64,000 bases of DNA from Ceratorhiza oryzae-sativae (taxonomy: Eukaryota; Basidiomycota; Agaricomycetes; Cantharellales; Ceratobasidiaceae), in the NCBI GenBank assembly GCA_030998015.1, contig JARWMV010000067.1, forward strand, positions 1 to 64,000, in the 5' to 3' direction. The translations under genes and the position numbers were made by a program. Positions 19,801-31,800 of the stretch are shown here, piece after piece. A model generated the notes under the pieces. It saw nothing but the letters and a program-made list of their open reading frames with translations, was not told the origin of the DNA and searched no databases. Every line of letters begins with the position of its first letter. Within the stretch, counting starts at the first letter, position 1.

Positions 19801-22800
19801 CTGCCAACGGTTTAACCGTAAGGATTTTAGTTCCGCGAAGATCCATTTCACTTTCGATCATCTTGAGTCTCATTACATCGGAACATTGTCCATAGATAGA
19901 TAATTACTCTATCGTACTTTCAAAGGTTACCCTTTTACTCGCTGTAACTTAAGCTTTAGGAATTGCCCGGAGTTTGGCAGTATTACAACATTTCGTGTGC
20001 GAACACACTGGCTTATTGATCTGCCATAGCGTGAATAATTGCACCTGCAGATAAGAATAGTAAACTCTTGAAGAAAGCGTGGTTTACTAAGTGGAATAAA
20101 GCTACATTGTGTTGAGAAAGCAGTTATGTTAAATGTAACTATTACATACCGATTTTATATAACAGGCTAGGGAAAATGTGAGGAGCAACAATAGATTGAA
20201 GAGTGGAAAGTGATCGAGAGGGAATTCGTATAGAATAACCCCGTTTAGAATACCTCCGCGCTCTTTGATCGCCCGCAGGGCGGCCTAAGCGCGGAGGGTT
20301 TGTCACGCGGCCTCGATAACCATACCCCTCGGGTCAACAGCATGTATTTATATATAAATACAATGCTGGTTGACCCTAAGCGGGGGTTATGAAGAGCAGA
20401 CTCCAAACCAAATTTATCAAGTAATAATTTTCGAAGAAGTTCAACTTCTTCTAGTGTAAAATTATCTAAAACCCCGTGATGGTTAACCAGCACGGACTAT
20501 AACCCTATCCAACGCTCTCTGATCGCGCCTTTAGGCGCGGCCTAAGCGCTGAGGACTCCTAAATTGGGGGTGATTTGCGCAGGCAAATCTACACCCCCAA
20601 TTTGGGGTTTTATACCAGGAGTTCGCTTTTTTTTTATTGAATCCACCATCATCGCAAATCCAATAACCGAGGCCCGAGGGTGTCAACAGATTTGCGATAT
20701 TAGCTGGTACAACTTTAACACCGTCCTGGTAAAAAATATTTAAAAACTCACCAAAACAAGGTAAAGCGTAAGTTCCAAAATATATTGCTTTATAAACTTT
20801 CCCCGAGACTTTAAGCTTAAAAGTTTGTGTTTTTGGACCTGAAGGACAAAATTCTCCGCGCGCGTTAGTTGCTGGTGGGACTTGTCCCACCAACCAACGT
20901 GAGCAATCGCAACCGTTTGCGATTGCTAGTGCGCGGCATAATATCGATATTTAGCCGCCGGCTGAAAATGACGAACGGTCGTCATTTTCTACGAGGGAAT
21001 CTTTAGGATTCCCTCTAACGCCGGCGGGCTCATACAAGTGAAACAGGTAATCTTCATGTACAGCTCCTTGTCTAAACCTTAAACATGGATTTATACCTAA
21101 CCTTCGGTTGTTAACATTAAGGTCACCAAGTATGAGACCAACCAAGATGTCTTTCAATTGGGGTGAAAGAGTAAATTGCAATTTTTCAGATTCAGTTAAC
21201 CGGCGTGACACTAAACCCTCTCGAGGTTTTAATAATGGTAAAGAAGAGAGTACTACACAATATCCAATTGGCTGAATGTTTTCGACATTAAATGATATTG
21301 CAACGGCACATAGTAACGGAATAATTATTACCCGTGCACGCCTGCGAACGCCTTGGCTTGCCAAGGCGGCCCTGGCGTGCGCGCGGCTCGCCGCGAACGC
21401 GGCCTCGTTAACAATGCCCACGGGTCGTTGACCCTCCGCTTTATTACCCCTGCCAAGACGTGCGCTAAAGCGCAGTTCTCTAGGCAGGGCGGCTGAAATC
21501 TTGGGTTACACCTAAGATTTTAGCCGATAGAGCGGGGGCCCGCGCGCGTTAGTTGCTGGTGGGACTTGTCCCACCAACCAACGTGAGCAATCGCAACCGT
21601 TTGCGATTGCTAGTGCGCGGCATAATATCGATATTTAGCCGCCGGCTGAAAATGACGAACGGTCGTCATTTTCTACGAGGGAATCTTTAGGATTCCCTCT
21701 AACGCCGGCGGAAAATTAACAAAAGAGTTATTCGAAAAAAAGATTTGAATAAATAAAACATTTATATGAAATTAGTATAGTGATAACCTACGGTAAGGCC
21801 TTACCACGGATCTATGGGTCAGCGATAGCGATAGATTCGGCTTATTAATTCTTCCAACTCTCTGATCGCGCCTTTAGGCGCGGCCTAAGCGCTGAGGACT
21901 GATAGTTAGACCAAAGTTTGTCAAAATCAACTCGGGGTTAGGTCCCTTACAGGGACCAACCCCGGAGGCAGGGCTCCCGGAAAAATCCGCAGAGCTCCCA
22001 CACTCTTAGAGAGCGGGGGTTATATTGATTGATCAAGCGCGCCATAGAATCCCTAACGCGGAGAGTCAATCAATGAATTTTAACATTATTCCAATGTTAA
22101 AATTTTATAACTACAATCACTTTTATAGCGATTTGTGAACAGAGTGACTCGACCTGCTCCTCGACCGTGACCGTCAAAGCCAGCATCTCTAATAAAAAAA
22201 TATATTCCATAAGCTAGAGGGGGTTTATTTTATATTGCATACCGTCGCGTTGGGACCGCCCGAATGGTTTCCAAAAACACCTCCAAACATGTGCAGCTAC
22301 GCTGCATTGTTTGGGGGTGGTTTTGGAGGTATAAAGCGCATTTCGGGCGTCCCCAGCGCGGCCGGCGCGGCCGAGAGTGCATGATTTGGTGTCCCATTGA
22401 TGGGACGCCAAATCTACATGCATTCTCGAGTGGATGAATGAATATGCGGACCAATCAATGTAACTAGCTCATTAAATTTAGATTTGGGCATTTATACTCT
22501 ATATTGGTCTTTAATGCCATTTTTGTGTAAAGCAGTATTTAAATCAAACTTAGTATTAAGTATAGAGGATAAATATTTACTATCTTCAAGTGAGAAATTA
22601 TCAGTACAAAAATAAAAAGCTCCTTTATTAAAAAAGCCATCATCCATAGCGAAATAGGCTAAGCTTAAAGGTGTTAGCAAATCAAACCCCCGCTTAGGGT
22701 CAACCAGCATTGTATTTATATATAAATACATGCTGTTGACCCGAGGGGTTTGGTTATCGAGGCCGCGTTCGCGGCGAGGTATTGCGAGGTACCCTGGAAC

Positions 22801-25800
22801 TTTAAGTTCCAGGGTACCTCGGAATCAGACGCCGCGCGCACGCCAGGGCCGCCTTGGCTTAAGCCAGGGCGTTCGCAGGCGTGCACGGGTCAACTAAATT
22901 AAAGTATAGTGATAGTCTCTAATGCTAAATACCTGTCGCTGCATGTCCGCGCGCGTTAGTTGCTGGTGGGACTTGTCCCACCAACCAACGTGAGCAATCG
23001 CAAACCGTTTGCGATTGCTAGTGCGCGGCATAATATCGATATTTAGCCGCCGGCTGAAAATGACGAACGGTCGTCATTTTCTACGAGGGAATCTTTATGG
23101 GAGGTAGCCTGGACCATGAGACTCATGGTCAAGGCTACCTCATCTGAGGATTCCCTCTAACGCCGGCGGGAGGCGGACATGTTCCGACTCGTGAGTCGGG
23201 AAAACAACTAGGATTTATTACCCTCGAGAATCGATGTAGATTTGCCTTCGCAAATCTTACCCGGGGTCAATGGCGACATTGCAATTATTGGGGGTCACCG
23301 TCGACGGTGTCAAAAGACTCCGCTTAGTCATTCTTCATTCTCTAGAGAACTCCTACCCTAACCCTGTCGAAGAGTCCGATTTGGCCAGTGCTGTCATGAT
23401 CTAAGCGCAAAGCGACGATTCTGTGGGGTAGTTAAACTTCAGTTGGTCTGGGTGCCAACTTAACTGGCAGAGCCTTGGTCTGAGTACGTTCTAACCCCAG
23501 GGCTCACCACAACTAGATTCTCTTTTACAGACCCTGGCACAAGCCCTGGCCTTACTTTTTAGTTCATTACAAGGTGGATGAACTAAAAAAGAGGCCGCGT
23601 TCGCGGCGAGGTATTGCCTCGGAATCAGACGCCGCGCGCACGCCAGTTCGCAGGCGTGCACGGGTCATAATCTTTTCCGTTCAGGACGATGCTTAATGTT
23701 ATATGTAATCTCGGTATGGCATGCGACCATGCAGGGATGAAAGTTACCCGCATACCCTGTAACCGCCTTTATGGTAGTATTGAATATGCGGAAATTTCAA
23801 TTGTTCTCACAATTGCTCGGACTATATCTCATAGACACTTGTCTATTGCTATTTCTAGTCTCTGAGGCGTATTTAAGCCTGCTTATTTACCTTACCCCGC
23901 TAATCGATACCCCTGCCAAGACGTGCGCTAAAGCGCAGTTCTCTAGGCAGGGTGTAGATTTGCCTTCGCAAATCATCGATTATTGGAGCCCTCCGCGCTT
24001 AGGCCGCCCTGCGGGCGATCAAAGAGCGCGGAGGGAAGGTGGTTCAAGCATTTGATAGCATTTAATGTGGGCCTATTTTCAAACCAACAGCTAAGAAAAT
24101 ATATCCCATTTGAGAAATAGTACTAAACGCAATTATTCGTTTTAAATCATTTTGCAATAGACCAGTAGAAGCAGCAAAGAAAGCTGTTATGGCTCCTACC
24201 CATAAGATTACTAATAGTGCAGTAGAACTATATTCTAATAATGGGGATGATCTAAGAAGTAAGTAACATCCAGCTGTAACTAGGGTACAAATGTTTATAT
24301 GACCCGTGCACGCCTGCGAACGCCTTGGCTTAAGCCAAGGCGGCCCTGGCGTGCGCGCGGCGTCTGATTCCGAGGTACCCTGGAACTTAAAGTTCCAGGG
24401 TACCTCGCAATACCTCGCCGCGAACGCGGCCTCGATAACCATACCCACGGGTCAACAGCATGTATTTATATATAAATACAATGCTGGTTGACCCTAAGCG
24501 GGGGTATGATTTTACCCTCGTCTGTAATCGTTTACAACACGACTTCAGACTCGGGCGCCGACCCTGCAAGCCAAGGAATTGTTCAACTCCGACTTGGGGT
24601 CGAGGCATAAATGGGACTATGTCTTTACCCATATAACAATTTTTATTCATTTTATTACGAATTGTAGATTACGGTTATTATGGGTATACTCGTGTAGTCT
24701 CTGGGGAACTTAATTATTGGTCGGTTCCTGCTAATTGACCTATATTATATATTGAAATTATGACCCATAGTCGTTCAAAGACTTAGCGGGTATTCAAATA
24801 TTAAGGTTATCCTAGCATACAGAGTAATTTTTCATAACCGTTACCGGTTAAGGCTGTTACCCTAAAATTTGTGGCATGTATTTTTTATAATATTTGTTTA
24901 CTTTCCCCTACGACCCGACGGATTTTTGACTTGTCCTCTTATCGTGATTTGGGAGGAGCTCTCCGCGCATGGGCCGCGCCTCTAATGATCTAAGCGCGGA
25001 GGGTTCCCTGTCGCAGCATGTCCGCGCGCGTTAGTTGCTGGTGGGACTTGTCCCACCAACCAACGTGAGCAATCGCAACCGTTTGCGATTGCTAGTGCGC
25101 GGCATAATATCGATATTTAGCCGCCGGCTGAAAATGACGAACGGTCGTCATTTTCTACGAGGGAATCTTTATGGGAGGTAGCCTGGACCATGAGACTCAT
25201 GGTCAAGGCTACCTCATCTGAGGATTCCCTCTAACGCCGGCGGACATGCTACTGCGTTACCAAGCCTGTAAGGCCAACGTATTGGGAGGGCCATTACCCC
25301 CCCAAACAATGCAGCATAGCTGCATCAGTTTGGGGGGTCAATGGCGACATTGCAATTATTGGGGGTCTACAGGGAAATTAAGAATCTTTTTTAATATAGT
25401 CTTTCAACCATACCGTCGCGTTGGGACCGCCCGAATGGTTTCGGGCGTCCCCAACGCGGCCGGCGCGGCCGAGAGTGCATGATTTGGTGTCCCATTGATG
25501 GGACGCCAAATCTACATGCATTCTCGAGTGATAGTTTAAACCGTTTTTTGAACTTAGAAGGTGCAGTGATTTTACCGTCTCGAACAGGGCCTGTAATATA
25601 AGTCTGGGTAAATCCCCGTGAAGGTTTTAAATCCTACCCCTGCCAAGACGTGCGCTAAAGCGCAGTTGCCCAGGCAGGGGTAATGCCTAATAAATCAGAT
25701 AGCTCTGCTCGAGCTGCATTTGGATTATTATGGAAACGAACTAAATTGTTGTCTAAAGTATCTATTGAAACAACTGGCCAGTTTTTTTTATCCTGAATTT

Positions 25801-28800
25801 CTAGTAATGTTTCCCGATATGAAGGGTTACCCTGTCGTCAGCGTGTACAAGTACACGCTGCAATCAATTGTTGGGGGTCTACAGGGTACAACAAAGATAT
25901 ACCGTCAGGATTCCCCCTGCAATAGGTATTTGTTTTTCTTTCCCTGCCTAGGGAACTGCACTAAAGTGCACGTCCTGGCAGGGGTAATTAATATAACGGT
26001 AGGCTTGCCAAGGGTTTAAGTTATTAGTTGTTGCAAACTCAGAAGCAGAGTGAAATTCCCCATAAAGTGTTTCTTTATCGTCTAAATATGCATGGATAAC
26101 ACCTTTAGGAATTTCTTCTAAGTTTATTCCGATAACAGGTAATAATTTCTCAAAAGAAGATAAGGGTGCTGAAGATGAAATTGATTGTCCGCGCGCGTTA
26201 GTTGCTGGTGGGACTTGTCCCACCAACCAACGTAAGCAATCGCAACCGTTTGCGATTGCTAGTGCGCGGAATAATATCGATATTTAGCCGCCGGCTGAAA
26301 ATGACGAACGGTCGTCATTTTCTACGAGGGAATCTTTCAGATTCCCTCTAACGCCGGCGGATCTACAATTCGAAGATGCAAATTAGGTTTCGGACATAAA
26401 ACAAAGTGATTTACTCTATTTCTATTCCATCTGATGTCATATTCTGTTAAACCTAACGCTGATTTAGCTTTATTAATAGAATCATACCCCCGCTTAGGGT
26501 CAACCAGCATTGTATTTATATATAAATACATGCTGTTGACCCGTGGGTATGGTTATCGAGGCCGCGTTCGCGGCGAGGTATTGCGAGGTACCCTGGAACT
26601 TTAAGTTCCAGGGTACCTCGGAATCAGACGCCGCGCGCACGCCAGGGCCGCCTTGGCTTGATTATTGACCTTAAGGTCAATATGAGCCAAGCTTGCTTGG
26701 CTTAAGCCAAGGCGTTCGCAGGCGTGCACGGGTCATAAGTATTAAATAAATTTCCTGCTATATCAAAAACAGAGATTGGGTGAGAATTGTTCCACCGCGC
26801 GCGTTAGTTGCTGGTGGGACTTGTCCCACCAACCAACGTGAGCAATCGCAACCGTTTGCGATTGCTAGTGCGCGGCATAATATCGATATTTAGCCGCCGG
26901 CTGAAAATGACGAACGGTCGTCATTTTCTACGAGGGAATCTTTCAGATTCCCTCTAACGCCGGCGGGGATTGTATTCTTCAATGTCAATAGCTGCAAAAG
27001 TAAAACTTACTGAAACTTTAGGATCATTAATTTCAGGATTTAGATGTGAAATTATACTCTGTTCTAACAATCTAACATGAAACTCTGAAAAGCAGTTCAA
27101 TATGAACATAGATTTGGCGTCTAATTTTATTTGCGGGTTTAACTCAATAAATAAATTTAGGTAATTTGGTGTTTTAAATACCGTCGCGTTGGGACCGCCC
27201 GAATGGTTTCCAAAAACACCTCCAAACATGTGCAGCTACGCTGCATTGTTTGGGGGTGGTTTTGGAGGTATAAAGCGCATTTCGGGCGTCCCCAGCGCGG
27301 CCGGCGCGGCCGAGAGTGCATGATTTGGTGTCCCATTGATGGGACGCCAAATCTACATGCATTCTCGAGTGCAGGTAAGAAATAATAATTATCAAAGCCT
27401 CCACCAGTTGTTCGCATTTCGTTTAATAAACCTTGTCTACCGTAAGTCCAAGAATGTATGTAATTATGAAGTCTACTTACAGGATTAATAGTTGATCCAA
27501 CATAGCGTCTTAGACTATCTTTATTAATAAAGAAATAAATATAACTACTATCTAGATCATCAAAAGCAATTTCAGGAGTTCTTAATTTAGCACAATCTTT
27601 TAAATTACTGTTAGACAACATTGAATCTAAAGAAGTTAATGAAGAACATACTCCAGTGTGTTCTTTAGCTAAAAATCCCATTTTTAACAAGTGTAAACAA
27701 TGATTGTTAATAAATAATTTAACTAGGCTGTCTTCAGGAAGCCAAGAAAAAAACTGTATTAAAGCGTTTTGAGCATTTACACCAGCAGATGTAATTCTCC
27801 AAGGGATAAACCCTTCACTTTTATCGTGGGGTTTTACAGGCACCAAAGAACAAAGAAAAATCCCATCTAAGGGAGATTGTAAAACTAATGACGACAAAGG
27901 CGCCATTAGAAACAATAACAGAAATAAATAAATTTTTAGCATTTGTTAATTAATAATAGGATAAGATACGGTAACACAATATTGAAGTTATTTATTTTTG
28001 GCAAGTAAAGAAAAAGCAAAAATAAATAAGATTTGGTTGTACGTCAGCAAACTCTGTGGCCTTGATAAGCCCGAGCGCAATCTTCGATCGCGCTAACGAG
28101 TTTGAAGATGGGATTCCTGGCACTAAGATCGCCGTACTTAGTACGGGCTTTACTGCCCGCGCTGAGCCAACTTTCACAGTCTTATCATTGATCGACCCGT
28201 CGGATTTTGGACTCTGATTCCGAGGTAGCCTGGAACCTCTGGGGTCCAGGCTACCTCGCAATACCTTGTGCTGGTCTGTCTCCATGCAAGATTTATAAAA
28301 TCTTGCTGGACCTTAGACCAGCATCAGTCCAAATTTCACAATATCAGGGGGCATACGGTGGGATAATTGACGGAAGTTGATCTGGTCAGACCAACTGACT
28401 TTTTTGCAGACGTCAATTTCCCGTCGGCTAAAATCCTAGGCTATACTGAAAGTATACCTAGGATTTCGGCAGGGTAAAGTACCAGAATAAATCGTCCTGG
28501 CCAGAGATCTCAGGCGAAGCGATTTTGGGTTAAGAAATGTCAACAACATTTCTATACACGGGGTTAATAGCAATTTATTTTTCGCTAAATTTAGGAATTA
28601 TGACCCGTGCACGCCTGCGAACGCCTTGGCTTAAGCCAAGCAAGCTTGGCTCATATTGACCTTAAGGTCAATAATCAAGCCAAGGCGGCCCTGGCGTGCG
28701 CGCGGCGTCTGATTCCGAGGTACCCTGGAACTGAAAGTTCCAGGGTACCTCGCAATACCTCGCCGCGAACGCGGCCTCGATAACCATACCCACGGGTCAA

Positions 28801-31800
28801 CAGCATGTATTTATATATAAATACAATGCTGGTTGACCCTAAGCGGGGGTATGATTAAATCCAAAAATCTGCTTCTTTTATGGGAATTTTGGTTCCGTGT
28901 CGCAGCATGTCCGCCGGCGTTAGAGGGAATCCTAAAGATTCCCTCGTAGAAAATGACGACCGTTCGTCATTTTCAGCCGGCGGCTAAATATCGATATTAT
29001 GCCGCGCACTAGCAATCGCAAACGGTTGCGATTGCTCACGTTGGTTGGTGGGACAAGTCCCACCAGCAACTAACGCGCGCGGACATGCTGCGACAGGGTT
29101 CCGGAACGCCCCTCAAATAATAATCCTAGAAGGGGTTAAAGGCGAAAGTTTGTTTCTTTAACCTCTTCTTAAAAAAAATAGCAATTATTTTTTTCCCTTG
29201 TGCCAATAGCCTACGTAAGAAAGCTGAGACACATTTTGTGACCATTGAAGGTCCGTATTAATCCTAAAAATATAATTTCAAATGCATAGTATCAAGTATT
29301 CCGAACCCTGCCAGAGTGTACGGGCTAAGAAAAAAAACGGTTAATAATAGATGGAGATAAACAACCTCCTGCACTCAAGTGTATATGAGTCGCAAATTGG
29401 GTTAGTGTACGCAGACTCTAGTTTTAAAAGATTCTTAATTTATAAATAATCCCTGCCTGGACCCAATAACAGGTGGGAGGGTATCCACCCTTCCCACCTG
29501 TGAAAGGGATGGGCAACTGCGTCTTTGCTCGAGTCAGAGGACGAATTTGGGTGGCGCAAGTCTTGGCATGGGTAGTAAACAAATATTGTAATTTAATTTT
29601 CGGTAGCAGCATGCAGTAAAGCAGAAACAGGTGTTGGACCTTCCATTGAATGAGGTAACCAAGTATTAAGACCTAGTTGGGCTGATTTTCCCATAGCAGC
29701 AAATAATAACAATAAACCTATTATTGTTATAGCTGTTTCATTCATATATGGTGCAATACTGAATACTGTGGCATAATCAATATTTCCAAATAGCCAGAAT
29801 ATAGCAAAGAACCCAATACTTAAGAACATATCACCAACTCTATTCATAGTTAAAGCCAATATAGCAGACTTATTAGCTTGAATTCTGGTAAACCAGAAGT
29901 TAATCAGTAAGTATGAAGATATACCAATACCCTCCCACGGGAAATAGCGGACCTTAATCTTTATTCATTTAATTTTTCTAACATGGAAAAATAAACTCCC
30001 CGGTTATCGGCTGAAATCTTAGGTGTAACTCCCAACCACAAGGGGAGGGGTTGCAAGCCTAAGGAGTATAGGCTTGTTTCCATGCAAGATTTATAAAATC
30101 TTGCTGGACCTGCATTAGGGTCATTGGTTGAGGGACCTGTGCAATGAAATCAAATTTCTTAAGAAGAAGGTAGTTAAATTAACGATGAAGATATTTTATA
30201 TAGCATTGATGAATGCCCGCCGGCGTTAGAGGGAATCCTCAGATGAGGTAGCCTTGACCATGAGTCTCATGGTCCAGGCTACCTCCCATAAAGATTCCCT
30301 CGTAGAAAATGACGACCGTTCGTCATTTTCAGCCGGCGGCTAAATATCGATATTATGCCGCGCACTAGCAATCGCAAACGGTTGCGATTGCTCACGTTGG
30401 TTGGTGGGACAAGTCCCACCAGCAACTAACGCGCGCGGGAGTTACAATAGCTCGAAGAATAGGTTGTTGTTTTACAGGAATACATATTAACCACTGATTT
30501 TCCCGTTTTAGTATTAATCGGGTTTCTATATTAAAATTACCCAATAATGATTTTTGTAGAAGTTTAACTTCTTCCAATGTGTATGACCCGTGCACGCCTG
30601 CGAACGCCTTGGCTTAAGCCAAGCAAGCTTGGCTCATATTGACCTTAAGGTCAATAATCAAGCCAAGGCGGCCCTGGCGTGCGCGCGGCGTCTGATTCCG
30701 AGGTACCCTGGAACTGAAAGTTCCAGGGTACCTCGCAATACCTCGCCGCGAACGCGGCCTCGATAACCATACCCACGGGTCAACAGCATGTATTTATATA
30801 TAAATACAATGCTGGTTGACCCTAAGCGGGGGTATGAAATATTTATTTCTAAAAGGTTTTCCCTTAAACTTATTTTTATCGTGGTATTTTATAGTTGTAT
30901 GATGACAGTTTAAAGCTTCAGCAGCTTGCCGTGTAGAATCATATACAATTACAGTATTTTTTTCAATATCTGTAACTCCGCTCCCTGGATCTCTAGAGAT
31001 CCAGGAGGCGGACTTTGTTACCTTTTTCAAAATTTAGTTTAGAAAGATGCGCTCTAATTTTAGATAAAGACTCTTCGCTATGCTTAAACCCTAAGGATGA
31101 GCAAGCTTTTTTTAAAACCCCAAATTGGGGGTGTAGATTTGCCTGCGCAAATCACCCCCAATTTAGAAGTCCTCAGCGCTTAGGCCGCGCCTAAAGGCGC
31201 GATCAGAGAGTTGGAGGAAGCATGATTAGGAAAAGATTGCTCGAATCTAACTCGACTATTGTGTGATGATTTTATTCGTTCAACACGAGAATCTCCGAGA
31301 AGAGTCCCTATTAAAATATCACGAAATTGTTGCACGTACGTGCAACAACTTCACCCTTGAGGCGCCTGATTCCGAGGTAGCCTGGAACCTCTGGGGTCCA
31401 GGCTACCTCGCAATACCTCGGCAGTAATTTCCTTGAGGCGGAGCTGCGATCGTAGGCGGGCACGGGTCAGTTTGTTCAGAACTGAGATCAACTTCTAATT
31501 TTAATGGAGTTGTTTGTCGAGGTTTTCCGTATTCAGAACCTTTTTTCCTGCATAAAGTAAAATAGGACTAGTTAAAAAAGATTCCTGTAAAGTTTCACCG
31601 TTATAATTTTCGAGAAATGATAGCAATAGACCCCCAATGCGTTGCAGCGTATTGGGGGGCTATTGCCCCCCCAAACAATGCAGCGTAGCTGCATTTGTTT
31701 GGGGGGTCAATAGTGAAAATATAATATTCTCATCCCGCTTTATAAGACTAAATTTATTTAGTTTAGGACTATATCTTTAAATTGATGAAACAATTCGCAC

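Larger units (their letters stand above)
13887..20015 (-). other. nad5 intron 5 (group I), 6.1 kb
   Basis: Starts after GCAGATCAA and ends ...ACAATCG before CAAGAC. Group I signs near the 5' end: CAAACTCCGGGCAATTCC then CTAAAGCTT, and AAGATATAGTC (S-type core) at about 19640. It contains the nad4L-like fragment, two LAGLIDADG_1 ORFs and one LAGLIDADG_2 ORF, all interrupted. At this size, and with a gene fragment inside, it may be several nested units or a trans-spliced junction. Confidence 0.7.
20142..21329 (-). pseudogene. LAGLIDADG_2 endonuclease B of intron 4
   Basis: Nearly complete when repeats are ignored: [54 protein letters not shown]-1, [59 protein letters not shown] element, [15 protein letters not shown], partial DHE-2, then [20 protein letters not shown] and YKIGM-stop, 21 bp before exon 5. 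Three inserts disrupt it. Confidence 0.85.
20121..24082 (-). other. nad5 intron 4 (group I), 4.0 kb
   Basis: Begins TTGAAAATAGG after GTTGGT (exon ends in T), ends in G. Core near the 5' end: CCTCAGAGACTA and GAGATATAGTCC about 50 nt apart. Carries two LAGLIDADG_2 ORFs. Confidence 0.85.
25378..27942 (-). pseudogene. GIY-YIG homing endonuclease of intron 3, multiply interrupted
   Basis: Starts [22 protein letters not shown] block [20 protein letters not shown], then [10 protein letters not shown] (catalytic Arg region) and [17 protein letters not shown] (metal-binding Glu region). NUMOD-like DNA-binding segments follow ([40 protein letters not shown]) and a tail [14 protein letters not shown]. 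Eight inserts cut it: two CACTCGAG hairpins, two DHE-1, one DHE-2, two CCTGCC hairpins and a CAGCGTGTAC hairpin block. Family members cleave intronless targets. Intact only if the inserts are ignored. Confidence 0.88.
24287..29604 (-). other. nad5 intron 3 (group I), 5.3 kb
   Basis: Lies between GCTGCT and ACCCTAGTT. Group I core near the 3' end: TTAGCAGGAACC, CCAGAGACTACACG and AAGACATAGTCC. Encodes a GIY-YIG endonuclease. Last 210 bp before exon 4 are a DHE-2. Confidence 0.85.
30439..31327 (-). pseudogene. LAGLIDADG_2 ORF with a GIY-YIG/NUMOD piece inside
   Basis: N-terminal block [20 protein letters not shown] and [12 protein letters not shown] (31327-31218). After a CCCCAAATTGGGGG element comes a block typical of GIY-YIG proteins: [20 protein letters not shown] and a NUMOD1-like [20 protein letters not shown] (31112-30835). 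After a DHE-2, LAGLIDADG_2 resumes with [17 protein letters not shown] (30586-30439). The LAGLIDADG centre and the GIY-YIG catalytic domain are both missing. Confidence 0.75.
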
